Below, one piece after another: positions 1 to 8,218 of a stretch of DNA of 64,000 bases; the first letter of the stretch is position 1, and every line of letters begins with the position of its first letter. Below the pieces are notes generated by a model. The model made no database searches and was not told the DNA's origin. It worked only from the letters and a program-made list of their open reading frames with translations. The DNA lies in the NCBI GenBank assembly GCA_017656505.1, contig JACDNU010000004.1, forward strand, positions 1 to 64,000. Direction: 5' to 3'. The position numbers were made by a program, and so were the translations under genes. The DNA comes from Archaeoglobus sp. Its GTDB lineage: Archaea > Halobacteriota > Archaeoglobi > Archaeoglobales > Archaeoglobaceae.

Positions 1-1
1 G

Positions 2-238
2 TTTGAAAGTGTGAAAAAAGAGATTAGATTGTTGATTTTGCAAGGACCCTAAAAAGGGATAATAAAAAGGCTTGAGAACGTCGTAAGCATATCAAAGTCC
101 GTTGGAGATGTGAAGATCACAGCTTGTATAACCACCCTCAAACTCCTAGGTATAGATAAAAGAGAGCTTCCGAGCTGGGTTGATGGAGTCGGAGGACTTG
201 CTGAAGTGCTCTCAATGGAGAGTGTGATATTCATCTAA
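2..238 (+). pseudogene. Broken DsrE/DsrF-like small protein, 5' cut by window edge
   Basis: One reading frame runs from the window edge to a TAA at 236-238 but is cut by an in-frame TAA at 50-52. The upstream piece ends LLILQGP, resembling the first beta strand and loop of DsrE-type proteins. The downstream piece contains ITACITTLKLLGID followed by a short LPSWVDGVGG segment and ends in VIFI, resembling the C-terminal half of that fold. No ATG, or GTG with a ribosome site, restarts the frame after the stop, so this looks like a decayed gene rather than two genes. Family assignment is from memory of the fold pattern and is tentative. Confidence 0.4.
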
Positions 239-403
239 TTTTTTGAAAGGATTTGAAAGGGCTGAGGCGAGGTAAGGCGAGACTAGTTGTAGTTCTCTAT
301 GCCTAGATTCCACAGTATAAACATAGTCTCAGGTTGTACTCCACTGCATCCAATTTGTAAAGGTGATATAAAAACTCAAGTTTACAATGGAAGAAAAATC
401 AGC

Positions 404-416
404 AAAAAATATATAT
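404..416 (+). promoter_or_regulatory. TATA-box promoter for fixC
   Basis: An A/T run reading AAAAAATATATAT lies about 45 bases before the ATG at 458. An archaeal start site about 25 bases downstream would fall near 440, after the alternative far-upstream in-frame start at 299, which supports the 458 start. Confidence 0.5.
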
Positions 417-457
417 GGTTAGCATCTAATTACACCAAAAATCTTAACGTGGTTCAA

Positions 458-1726
458 ATGGAGGAAAAGTTCGACGCGATAATCGTTGGGGCTGGAGCAG
501 CTGGCTTGGGCGCTGCCTACAGACTCGCAAAGAACGGATTCAACGTTGTTGTGCTGGAAAGAGGTCAGAGAATAGGGGCCAAGAACGTTTATGGTGGCAG
601 AATTTACAGCCACGTTTTCGAGAAAGAAATCCCGGAATTCACCAAGGAAGCTCCCGTAGAACGATGGGTGAAGAAGGAAAGGCTGACCTTCATGAACGAA
701 AGCGATGCTGTTAGCCTTGAGCTCTTCTCAAGCGATCAAAGCTCGTTCATAGCAATCCTCTCAAAATTCAACGAGTGGCTGGGCAAGAAAGTTGAGGAGG
801 CTGGCGGCCTGGTAATCCCCGGCTTCAAGGTGGACGATCTAATAATCGAGGATGGAGCGGTAAAGGGGATCGTGGCAGGAGAGGAGAAGCTTTATTCCGA
901 TGTAGTCATAGATGCAGAGGGAATAAACCCGATTCTTGCTATGAAAGCTGGTTTAAGAGGCGACTGGAAACCAAACCAGGTTGCGGTTGGTGTTAAGGAG
1001 GTAATAAAGCTGTCGGAAGAGAAAATCAACGATCTCTTCGATCTCAACGAAGGAGAAGGCATGGCAAATCTGTTCCTTGGCTACCCAACCAAGTACGGAC
1101 TGGGGGGAGGCTTTCTCTATACAAACAAAGACACAATCTCATTAGGCATAGTTGTCAGAATTGATAGCGCGATAGCGAAGCAGATCGCCGTCTACGACAT
1201 CGTTGAGGACTTCAGGCTTCACCCCTTCATAGCTCGCATACTGAAGGAAGGAAGTCCGATCGAGTATTCTGCCCATCTCGTTCCGGAGGGCTACCACGTT
1301 CCTTCGAAACTAGCTGCCAACGGAATCCTGCTTGCCGGAGATGTTGCAGGCTTTGTGCTAAACAGAGGTCTGACGATCAGAGGAGTTGATCTTGCTTTTC
1401 TTTCAGGCTTGCTTGCAGCAGAAACGGTTAAGGAGGCTCATGAGGCAAAGGACTTCTCCGAAACCACACTGAAAGCTTACGAAAGCAAGCTAAGGAATTC
1501 AATCGTTATAAACGAACTTGAAGCCTTCAAAAAAGCCTCCACGCTGCTCAGCAATCTCAGGTTCTATGAAACCTATCCGCAGCTGGTTTGTGAAGTTTTG
1601 AAAGAAGCTTACACAATTGGCGAGAACTCTCAAAAGATCTATCCAATTCTGAGGGAGAAGATGAAGGGCAGAATCTCTCTTCTCACTCTGATAAGAGATC
1701 TGATCTCGGCGGTGAGGAATCTATGA
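458..1726 (+). CDS. fixC: FixC-like electron transfer flavoprotein:quinone oxidoreductase
   Basis: Encodes a 422-residue FAD flavoprotein that should accept electrons from reduced ETF and pass them, with FixX, to membrane quinone. An N-terminal Rossmann motif GAGAAG (residues 11-16) is followed by an acidic residue in VVVLERG, and a second FAD motif GILLAGDVAGF lies near residue 290. The open frame extends back to 299, but that extension is low-complexity and contains the likely TATA box, so the ATG at 458 is chosen. Its last codons overlap the ATG of a tiny downstream frame. Position ahead of fixX, an acyl-CoA dehydrogenase and etfBA makes the ETF-quinone role likely. Family FixC/GGR; assignment is strong from context. 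Confidence 0.88.
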   Translation: MEEKFDAIIVGAGAAGLGAAYRLAKNGFNVVVLERGQRIGAKNVYGGRIYSHVFEKEIPEFTKEAPVERWVKKERLTFMNESDAVSLELFSSDQSSFIAILSKFNEWLGKKVEEAGGLVIPGFKVDDLIIEDGAVKGIVAGEEKLYSDVVIDAEGINPILAMKAGLRGDWKPNQVAVGVKEVIKLSEEKINDLFDLNEGEGMANLFLGYPTKYGLGGGFLYTNKDTISLGIVVRIDSAIAKQIAVYDIVEDFRLHPFIARILKEGSPIEYSAHLVPEGYHVPSKLAANGILLAGDVAGFVLNRGLTIRGVDLAFLSGLLAAETVKEAHEAKDFSETTLKAYESKLRNSIVINELEAFKKASTLLSNLRFYETYPQLVCEVLKEAYTIGENSQKIYPILREKMKGRISLLTLIRDLISAVRNL

Positions 1727-1809
1727 CTGAGGAAGGCGGTAAGGAATTTATGAGTGGTTTTGGCGGAATAGCCAAGGCTCGACAGAATAAACCAGGGTGG
1801 AATTTATGA
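1723..1809 (+). CDS. Possible 28-residue coupled ORF between fixC and fixX
   Basis: An ATG at 1723 overlaps the fixC stop (ATGA), and the frame runs 28 codons to a TGA at 1807-1809 that again overlaps the fixX ATG (ATGA). The peptide starts MTEEGGKEF and has no recognised domain. The 20 bases around its start (from 1718) match those around the fixX start at 18 positions, so it may be a duplicated translation-start segment rather than a protein gene. It could couple translation of fixC to fixX. Coding status is unproven. Confidence 0.28.
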   Translation: MTEEGGKEFMSGFGGIAKARQNKPGWNL

Positions 1810-2102
1810 CTGAGGAAAGTAGAGCTGGAAATAGAGAAAAACTCTCAATTGAGTCAAGACTCGGGCTCGTTGCCTTCACAATAGACAGCGAACCCCACAT
1901 AAAGCTTAAGGAGTGCAAAGACTGCAAAGCTAGATACTGCTTATTCGTCTGCCCAGCAAAGCTTTATACCGAAGAAAATGGCGAAATCAAATTCAACTAC
2001 GAAGGCTGTCTTGAATGCGGCACCTGCAGAATAGCTTGCCCACAAGATCTCGACTGGAATTATCCAAGGGGAGGCTTCGGAGCACACTACCAGTACGGGT
2101 GA
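1806..2102 (+). CDS. fixX: FixX-like ferredoxin
   Basis: A 98-residue iron-sulphur protein, partner of FixC in moving electrons from ETF to quinone. Cysteines sit at 37, 40, 45 and 49 and as a regular CxxCxxCxxxCP set at 68, 71, 74 and 78. In the FixX family the second set binds a [4Fe-4S] cluster; the first set here is irregular (CxxCxxxxCxxxC). The ATG at 1806 has GGGTGG about five bases upstream; a GTG at 1797 is possible but lies inside that site. Length is typical of FixX. Confidence 0.88.
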   Translation: MTEESRAGNREKLSIESRLGLVAFTIDSEPHIKLKECKDCKARYCLFVCPAKLYTEENGEIKFNYEGCLECGTCRIACPQDLDWNYPRGGFGAHYQYG

Positions 2103-2219
2103 TTGGTTATGGTGGACGAAAATTCTAGCCTGATTAATTTTTTTAAAATTCCGAAAGATTTAAGAGTTAGGCTGTATGAAAGATTTAAAGTAAATTTAGC
2201 AAATTTTGAGGTGGTTTGA

Positions 2220-3482
2220 ATGGAAAGGATTTTGGAATACCCGAAAGATCCGGTATTAACCTTCTCGAAGGAGGAAGAACTCTTTCGGCAGATGGTGAGG
2301 GAATTTTGTGCAAAGCATATTGAGCCAAACTGGATTGAGGTTGATAAGGCTGCTGAAAAAGATCCAATGAACATGCCTCTAGATCTGATCAAAAAAATGG
2401 GACAGCAAGGATTGTTCTGCATACCATGCAGCGAAGAATATGGCGGCCAGGGTGGAACCTATACGATGGCAACCATCGCAACTGAAGAAATAGCTTATGC
2501 AGATCCTTCTGTTGCTTTAGCTGTTTACGCCTTGCTGAACAACGGCTGGCCTTTTGCCTTGGAGCTTTTTGGCAACGAAGAGATTTGCAGCGAAATTCTG
2601 CCAGAAGTTGCCAAAGGCAATGCCTTCTTTGGAATAGCTTCAACAGAACCTCAAGGAGGCTCAGATGTAGCGGGCATAAGAACGAGAGCCGAGAAAAAGG
2701 GAGATGTCTACGTCTTCAACGGAGAGAAAGCTTACATCAGCGGAGTTGGAGAGGTGCAGAAGCTTCCATGGGGTGGAGGGTGGTTCCTTGTAGCTAGAAC
2801 TGGCGGAGAAGGACATAAAGGCTTGTCAGCCTTTGCTTTCCTTGCCAGAAAGAATGGAGAGCTCGGCAAAGGCTGGAATCCAACGCTGTATGAGGACATA
2901 GGCAGACATGGCCTCACAACAGGAGGCTTCATACTCAACGACTTCGAGCTCGAAGCCAAATATCTCCTCGGCGAGGAAAACAAAGGTTTCTACCACGTCA
3001 TGGAAGGGTTCAATCTGGCAAGGATAGTCGTTGCCGCTGCAACCATAGGAGCGGCAAGATGGCTGCTTGAGAAAGCAGTGGAATGGTTCAGGAGCAGAAA
3101 GCTCTTCGGCAGGCACATCTCATCCTTCCAGGGAGTAAGCTTCAAATTCGCAGAGCTTTACGCAAGATGGGAGGCTGCTCGCTACTTCGTATATCGAGCT
3201 TCAAGGCTTGCAGATAAGATCTACATGGAGAAGGACCCAAGCCTGAGTCCAAAGGATTTGAACGTTCCTGTTGCCCTTGCAAAGAACTATGGGCCAGAGA
3301 CTTGCGTTGATCTGGCAGAAGAAGTCATGAAGTGGTATGGGGCCTACGCTTTCACCAAGGAAGCGCCAATCTTCAGAGCATGGCTAGGGCCTTTCTCGTA
3401 TGTTATTGGAGCTGAAGGAGCACAGAACATAATGAAAGTTATCATAGCGAGAGATCTCATCGGTAAGGAATTCATTCGATAG
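2220..3482 (+). CDS. Acyl-CoA dehydrogenase
   Basis: A 420-residue flavoenzyme of the acyl-CoA dehydrogenase family, oxidising an acyl-CoA to the enoyl-CoA and passing electrons to ETF. Visible family features are the FAD/substrate segment FFGIASTEPQGGSDVAG near residue 140, an FGRHISSFQGVSFKFAE segment, and EGAQN near the C-terminus with Glu399 in the place of the usual catalytic base. GAGGTGG precedes the ATG. Directly upstream of etfBA, so the electron route is local. Substrate cannot be read from the sequence; the neighbouring CoA ligase and BcrBC/HgdB-type genes make a ring or branched acyl-CoA possible. Confidence 0.92.
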   Translation: MERILEYPKDPVLTFSKEEELFRQMVREFCAKHIEPNWIEVDKAAEKDPMNMPLDLIKKMGQQGLFCIPCSEEYGGQGGTYTMATIATEEIAYADPSVALAVYALLNNGWPFALELFGNEEICSEILPEVAKGNAFFGIASTEPQGGSDVAGIRTRAEKKGDVYVFNGEKAYISGVGEVQKLPWGGGWFLVARTGGEGHKGLSAFAFLARKNGELGKGWNPTLYEDIGRHGLTTGGFILNDFELEAKYLLGEENKGFYHVMEGFNLARIVVAAATIGAARWLLEKAVEWFRSRKLFGRHISSFQGVSFKFAELYARWEAARYFVYRASRLADKIYMEKDPSLSPKDLNVPVALAKNYGPETCVDLAEEVMKWYGAYAFTKEAPIFRAWLGPFSYVIGAEGAQNIMKVIIARDLIGKEFIR

Positions 3483-3498
3483 CTGAAAGGTGAAGGCC

Positions 3499-4272
3499 AT
3501 GGACATCATAGTCTGCATAAAGCAGTCATACGATGTTCAGCAGCTCAAGTTCGATCCTAAAACGGGAGAACCGATGCTCGCAGGGGCTCCAAGAAAAATG
3601 AGTGACATGGACAGAAGAGCGCTTGAAGAGGCTTTAAGAATCAAGGAAAAAGTTGGTGGTAGCGTAAAAACGGTGACAGTCGGCCCACCAGAAACCAGAG
3701 ATGTTGTTAAAGAGATCTATGCGATGGGTGCTGACGAAGCTTTCGTCGTGGCAGACATGAAGCTGGACAAAGCAGATCCAGATCTCACAGCGAAGTTAAT
3801 CGTGGAAACCATAAAGAAAATTGGGAATTTCGATTTGATCTTGGCTGGAGCAGCTTCAACCGATGAATACAGCTGGCAGATCCCGGCTAAGGTTGCTGCT
3901 CTGCTCAATCTTCCATTTTTCCAGAATGCCGTTTCGCTTTCAGTAGATGGCGAACTCATTGCCGAGTGCGATTTGGGAGATGCTATCTACAAGTTCAAGT
4001 CTTCTCTGCCAGCTGTTGTTTCAGTTTCCTTGGAGATCAACGAACCGAGAATCCCAACACTTTCAGCGATTCTTAAAGCCTCGCGTAAGCAGTTCACAGA
4101 TTTCCGCCTTGAAGATCTTGGCGTTGACGCGGTTACCGAGCTTGAGGTTAGAAAAGTTGTGATGCCGAAGGTTGAGAGGAAAAACGTTATCGTTGATGTC
4201 AGCGACCCCTCGAAGATGGAGGACGAGCTTGCGAAGATTTTGGATGAGCTAAGGAAAGAGAACGTGCTGTGA
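3499..4272 (+). CDS. etfB: Electron transfer flavoprotein, beta subunit
   Basis: A 257-residue EtfB/FixA protein that forms the AMP-binding half of ETF. It opens MDIIVCIKQSYD and has the family pattern of alternating beta strands, with LILAGAASTDEYSWQIPAKVAALL in the middle. The frame opens at a GTG at 3490, but that codon is part of the AGGTGA ribosome site of the ATG at 3499, which is chosen. It follows the dehydrogenase by 16 bases and precedes etfA by 9, forming one transcription unit. Confidence 0.93.
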   Translation: MDIIVCIKQSYDVQQLKFDPKTGEPMLAGAPRKMSDMDRRALEEALRIKEKVGGSVKTVTVGPPETRDVVKEIYAMGADEAFVVADMKLDKADPDLTAKLIVETIKKIGNFDLILAGAASTDEYSWQIPAKVAALLNLPFFQNAVSLSVDGELIAECDLGDAIYKFKSSLPAVVSVSLEINEPRIPTLSAILKASRKQFTDFRLEDLGVDAVTELEVRKVVMPKVERKNVIVDVSDPSKMEDELAKILDELRKENVL

Positions 4273-4281
4273 GGTGGTAGC

Positions 4282-5217
4282 ATGGAGGTAATGGTCTATT
4301 CCGAAAATGAAAAGCTTTTCAAAGAACTCGTTTCGGCAGCGATCCATCTGAACGCGAGCAAGGTTACAGCAGCGGTAATAGGAACGAACGAAGATGCAGA
4401 GAAGGCAGCGAAGCTTACAGATAAAGTCTTGTTCGTTGAGGCATCGCAGGTGGGAGAATACAGGCCGAAGGAGTATGCTGAAGCACTCTTCCAGATCGTA
4501 AAGGCTTCCGATCCACAGGTACTGCTGATAGGTGGAACTCACAAAGGAAACGCTATAGCTGCGATGCTCTCTGTAATGCTCGGAGAGCCGTCGGTGACGG
4601 AGGTTTCAGATCTGAAGATCACGGAAGAAGGCTTGATGGTGCTTAGAAGTGCATTCGGTGGTGTTGCTGTTGCTGAGGTTAGAGTTGGTAGAAAGCTTTT
4701 CACGAAGGTCGCTTCGCCAAAGGTGGCATGCCTGAAGCCGGGCTTCTTCCCTCCCGCTGAGGAAGAGAAGAATGGGAGCGTGGAAAAGGTTAGCGTCGAC
4801 ATCAAATCGACTGCGGAAGTTCTTGAGGTTAAGGAGAAAGAAAAGGGAGTGGGTTTGGAAGATGCAGACATTGTTGTTGTGGCGGGAAGAGGTGTGAAGA
4901 AAAAGGAGGACCTCTCGCTAGTAGAGGAACTTGCCAAAGCTCTTGGAGGAGTTATGGGCGTAACAAGGCCCTTGTCTGCTGATTTGCATTGGATGCCTGT
5001 CTGGGTTGGCATGTCTGGCATCGCTGTTAAACCAAAGCTTTATGTCGGCGTGGGAGTCTCTGGCCAGATTCAGCATGTTGCCGGCATCAGAAATTCAAAG
5101 GTGATAGTGGCAATAAACATCGATCAAAACGCCCCGATCTTCGAGCATGCCGACTACGGGATAGTTGGGGATCTGTATCAAGTCGTTCCAAAGCTTGTAG
5201 AGATGCTTAAAACCTAA
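4282..5217 (+). CDS. etfA: Electron transfer flavoprotein, alpha subunit
   Basis: A 311-residue EtfA/FixB protein, the FAD-binding subunit of ETF. The C-terminal third holds the family FAD signature: GVGVSGQIQHVAGI, then VIVAINIDQNAPIFEHADYGIVGD. The N-terminal domain is short but complete, with VLLIGGTHKGNAIAAMLS. GAGGTGGTAGC precedes the ATG. Paired with EtfB and FixCX, it carries electrons from the adjacent acyl-CoA dehydrogenase to quinone. Confidence 0.93.
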   Translation: MEVMVYSENEKLFKELVSAAIHLNASKVTAAVIGTNEDAEKAAKLTDKVLFVEASQVGEYRPKEYAEALFQIVKASDPQVLLIGGTHKGNAIAAMLSVMLGEPSVTEVSDLKITEEGLMVLRSAFGGVAVAEVRVGRKLFTKVASPKVACLKPGFFPPAEEEKNGSVEKVSVDIKSTAEVLEVKEKEKGVGLEDADIVVVAGRGVKKKEDLSLVEELAKALGGVMGVTRPLSADLHWMPVWVGMSGIAVKPKLYVGVGVSGQIQHVAGIRNSKVIVAINIDQNAPIFEHADYGIVGDLYQVVPKLVEMLKT

Positions 5218-5218
5218 C

Positions 5219-5257
5219 CATTTTTTATTTAATGTTTCTTTATGTATATTATATTTT
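5219..5257 (+). terminator. T-rich terminator after etfA
   Basis: Just after the etfA stop several T runs follow each other (TTTTTTATTT, TTTCTTT, ATTTTT). Archaeal termination relies on such tracts without a hairpin. It would separate the fixC-etfA unit from the alcohol dehydrogenase promoter. Confidence 0.4.
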
Positions 5258-5266
5258 TAAAAGTTT

Positions 5267-5284
5267 GATATGCAATAGCATATC
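5267..5284. promoter_or_regulatory. Perfect inverted repeat upstream of the adh TATA box
   Basis: GATATGC-AATA-GCATATC is a perfect 7-base inverted repeat with a 4-base centre. It lies directly upstream of the TATA/BRE region, the usual place for an archaeal activator or a repressor blocking TFB. Confidence 0.5.
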
Positions 5285-5287
5285 ATT

Positions 5288-5303
5288 AAAAAAATTTATA
5301 TAA
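5288..5303 (+). promoter_or_regulatory. TATA box of the alcohol dehydrogenase gene
   Basis: AAAAAAATTTATATAA centred about 30 bases before the ATG at 5327 fits an archaeal BRE/TATA with a leaderless or nearly leaderless transcript; no clear ribosome site precedes the ATG. Confidence 0.55.
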
Positions 5304-5317
5304 CATTATAGATAATG
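5304..5317. promoter_or_regulatory. Inverted repeat between TATA box and start codon
   Basis: CATTAT-AG-ATAATG is a perfect 6-base inverted repeat with a 2-base centre between the TATA box and the ATG at 5327, the position expected for an archaeal repressor operator. Confidence 0.45.
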
Positions 5318-5326
5318 TGAGACTGC

Positions 5327-6391
5327 ATGAAAGCTTTTGTGATGAAAAGAGTCGGAGAAGTGGGTTTCATGGATAAGCCGATTCCAGAAGTCGGCCCGTA
5401 TGATGCTCTGATTAAAACGACAAACGCGTTGATATGCACTTCCAACATTCACGAAGTAGAGGGAAGAGTGAAGGCAATGCTGGACAAGCGGAATGTAACT
5501 CTAGGCCATGAAGCCGTTGGTGTGGTGGAGAAGGTCGGTTCTCATGTTAAGATCTTCAAAGCCGGTGATAGGGTGGCTGTGGGAGGTAAAACTCCGAACT
5601 GGCTTGATCCTATCTCGCAGCTTGGCCACTCATCGCATGCAGGTGGGCCAATGGGCGGGCATGAGTTCGAGCTTAAGCGAGATGGGGTTTTTGCCGAATA
5701 TTTCTTGGTAACCCAGGCTGATGGGAATCTTGCCCATATTCCTGATTCGGTTTCTGATGAGGCGGCTGTGTTCGCTGGGGATATTCTAACAACAGGTATT
5801 GGAGGAGCGGAGAATGCAAACATTCCTGCAGGCGGAACAGCGGCTGTTTTTGGGGCTGGACCTGTTGGGTTGATATGCATAGCCGGATGTAGGTTGCTGG
5901 GGGCTGGCTTGGTTATAGCGGTCGAAGCAATTCCAAAGAGGAAGGAGCTTGCAAAGTACTATGGGGCCGATGTTGTAATAGACTTCAGAGAAGAGGATCC
6001 GGTGGAGAGAATACTTGCTATGGGCGATGGAGTCGGGATAGATTCCGCTATTGAAGCTGTTGGAACGCAAGTAACATTCGAAAGCTGTCTGAAGGTCACA
6101 AGGCCGGGGGGAACTGTTTCGAACGTTGGATATCATGGGGGAAGGGATTACGTTGGCATTCCTGTCGATGCATGGCTTGGAGGGATTGCCGAGAAGACGA
6201 TTACGAGCATAATGAGTCCGGGAGGCAGAGAAAGACTCACTAGAATGCTCAGACTCATCGAGAATGGCAGGGTAGATCCCACGAAGCTAATCTCTCATCG
6301 ATTCAAGTTCGACGACATTGAGAAGGGATTTAAGTTATTGCAGAGCAAAGATCCTGACGTGCTCAAGGTTCTGATCGAATTTGGAGGGTGA
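5327..6391 (+). CDS. Zinc-dependent alcohol dehydrogenase (medium chain)
   Basis: A 354-residue MDR-family dehydrogenase that matches the NADP-dependent secondary alcohol dehydrogenase subgroup (Thermoanaerobacter/Clostridium type) over its length. Like that subgroup it has catalytic zinc ligands Cys37 (CTSNIHE), the His-Glu pair in TLGHEAVG, and an Asp in FAGDILTTG, and lacks the structural-zinc four-cysteine lobe. The nucleotide motif GAGPVG is at about 175-180. It has its own promoter and two inverted repeats, so it may be regulated apart from the etf unit. Substrate is unknown; a hydroxy-acyl-CoA or secondary alcohol is possible. Confidence 0.85.
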   Translation: MKAFVMKRVGEVGFMDKPIPEVGPYDALIKTTNALICTSNIHEVEGRVKAMLDKRNVTLGHEAVGVVEKVGSHVKIFKAGDRVAVGGKTPNWLDPISQLGHSSHAGGPMGGHEFELKRDGVFAEYFLVTQADGNLAHIPDSVSDEAAVFAGDILTTGIGGAENANIPAGGTAAVFGAGPVGLICIAGCRLLGAGLVIAVEAIPKRKELAKYYGADVVIDFREEDPVERILAMGDGVGIDSAIEAVGTQVTFESCLKVTRPGGTVSNVGYHGGRDYVGIPVDAWLGGIAEKTITSIMSPGGRERLTRMLRLIENGRVDPTKLISHRFKFDDIEKGFKLLQSKDPDVLKVLIEFGG

Positions 6392-6418
6392 AAGAATCGC
6401 AGAACCGGTGAAATTGAT

Positions 6419-6465
6419 AAATCGAATAAATCAATCAAAGAATCAATCAAAAAAATCAAAAAAAT
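6419..6465. repeat. A/T-rich short repeats between adh and ligase genes
   Basis: The units AATCAATCAAA and ATCAAAAAAAT recur in a short stretch before the ligase gene. It may be part of the promoter; no clear protein-binding symmetry is visible. Confidence 0.3.
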
Positions 6466-6514
6466 TATCTATTCTCTTTGCAATATAACAATAAATCATG
6501 TGGGAGGTTTTCGT

Positions 6515-8182
6515 ATGAGGGAAAAACCCTGGTTGAGGTGGTATCCCTATATCGGATGGCCCGAGGATATCGATGAGCCTAAGGAAACTCCGCCGGAGGT
6601 GTTGAGAAGGGTTGCCAAAGAGCACCCTGATAAAGATGCGATAATCTTTTACGGAAATGTTCTGACGTATTCGGAATTCTACGAAAACGTTTGTAGGCTT
6701 GCAAATGCCTTTAAGGATTTGGGAATGGGGAAGGGAGATCGCGTGTCTTTTTTCATGCCAAACTGCCCGCAGTTCAACATCGGCTACTTCGCTTGCCTGA
6801 TGAACGGAATGATTGCCGTGCATACGAACGTTATGTACACACCGAGAGAGCTGGAATACCAGCTGAATCACGCCGGAGCTAAGGCTATCGTAACGCTGGA
6901 CACGATGTACGAAAGGGTTGAGGCCGTTAAAGATAAAACGGGAATAGAGCATGTGATCGTGACGAGTCTGAAAGATTTTCTGCCCAAATCATGTCAACGC
7001 TTTATCGAGTTCAGGGATGAAGGAGAGGTAAAGGAGAAGGAAGGTTTCCATCTTTTCACCGATTTGCTTAAAGCATCAGCGAAAGAGCCGGAAATCCTCG
7101 CAACACTCGAAGACGTTGCATCGCTAACGTATACGGGGGGAACTACTGGCCTACCAAAAGGAGCCGTTTACACGCACAGAAACATTATGATAGATGCGGA
7201 AATCTTCACGATAATGCTCGATGTTAAGAAAGAGAAGGACGTCTTCTCTGGCCTGATGCCGATGTTCCATGGGAATGGGATATGGAATTCCAACATGAAC
7301 ATCTTCTACAATGCATGCAGTGTTGTGCTCTTCCCCTACTTCGATCCCGGAGATCTGCTGAGGGCAATTCAGACGTATGGCATAACGCAGATTCACTGCG
7401 TGCCAACGCATCTGGTTGCGATAGTTAATCATCCCTTAGTTAAAACGTTTGATTTATCGACAGTTCGAGTCATAAGCGTTGGCTCGGCTCCCGTTCCAAT
7501 AGAGCTCTTGCATAAGGTGAAGGAGCTCATGCCGGACTGTACTGTGATAGAGCAGTGGGGGCTTACTGAGGCTGCGATTATCGGAACTAGCAATCCCGTG
7601 CATGGAATAATCAAAGTTGGAAGTGCTGGATTGCCGGTGCCATCGGTTGAGATAAAGATAGTGGACAGCACTTCTGGAGAGGATCTGCCTGTCGGTGAGG
7701 AAAACGTTGGCGAAATAGTGCTGAGAAGCAAGAAAATCATTAAAGAGTACTGGAACGATCCGGAAAGAACTAAGGAGAGCATAAGGGATGGATGGCTTTA
7801 CACGGGGGATATTGGTTACATGGATGAGGATGGCTATGTTTTCATAGTTGATAGGAAGAAGGACATGATTATCGCGGGCGGTTACAACATCTACCCCGCT
7901 GAAGTGGAGCAAGTGCTTTACATGCATCCGAAAGTTAAGGAGTGCGCCGTCATAGGCGTGCCCGATCCGTATAGGGGGGAGAATGTCAAAGCATTTATAG
8001 TGCTTAAGGAGGGAGAAACAGCGAGCGAGGAGGAGATAATAGAGTTTACAAAGAAGCATCTCGCGAAGTATAAGGTGCCAAGGATCGTTGAATTCAGGGA
8101 TGAACTTCCGAAATCCCCGGTTGGAAAAATCCTGAGGAGAATTTTGAAGGAAGAGGAGCTGAAGAAAGCGGAGAAAAGCTGA
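6515..8182 (+). CDS. AMP-forming acyl-CoA synthetase
   Basis: A 555-residue member of the ANL adenylating family, expected to convert a carboxylic acid, ATP and CoA to acyl-CoA, AMP and pyrophosphate. It has the phosphate-binding loop SLTYTGGTTGLPKGAVYTH near 205, the A8 hinge GWLYTGDIGYMDEDG followed by DRKKDMIIAGGYNIYP, and the C-terminal lysine motif PVGKILRR. The closest general class is the medium/long-chain fatty acyl-CoA ligases. GGGAGG sits before the ATG at 6515; the GTG at 6500 is upstream of this site. The gene is followed by the two HgdB-type subunits, suggesting it activates their substrate. Confidence 0.9.
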   Translation: MREKPWLRWYPYIGWPEDIDEPKETPPEVLRRVAKEHPDKDAIIFYGNVLTYSEFYENVCRLANAFKDLGMGKGDRVSFFMPNCPQFNIGYFACLMNGMIAVHTNVMYTPRELEYQLNHAGAKAIVTLDTMYERVEAVKDKTGIEHVIVTSLKDFLPKSCQRFIEFRDEGEVKEKEGFHLFTDLLKASAKEPEILATLEDVASLTYTGGTTGLPKGAVYTHRNIMIDAEIFTIMLDVKKEKDVFSGLMPMFHGNGIWNSNMNIFYNACSVVLFPYFDPGDLLRAIQTYGITQIHCVPTHLVAIVNHPLVKTFDLSTVRVISVGSAPVPIELLHKVKELMPDCTVIEQWGLTEAAIIGTSNPVHGIIKVGSAGLPVPSVEIKIVDSTSGEDLPVGEENVGEIVLRSKKIIKEYWNDPERTKESIRDGWLYTGDIGYMDEDGYVFIVDRKKDMIIAGGYNIYPAEVEQVLYMHPKVKECAVIGVPDPYRGENVKAFIVLKEGETASEEEIIEFTKKHLAKYKVPRIVEFRDELPKSPVGKILRRILKEEELKKAEKS

Positions 8183-8218
8183 AGAGGCGTGAAAGGGAGT
8201 AAATTCAAAGGTGAAAAA

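Noticed and set aside
2..238. Recoded stop (selenocysteine or pyrrolysine) in the DsrE-like frame
   Set aside because: The stop is TAA, which is not used for either amino acid, and the frame has no start codon after it.
299..457. N-terminal extension of FixC
   Set aside because: The extension lacks similarity and spans the TATA box; the FAD motif starts right after the ATG at 458.
4539..5021. 160-codon minus-strand frame inside etfA
   Set aside because: Serine/threonine-rich shadow of the EtfA frame with no family pattern.
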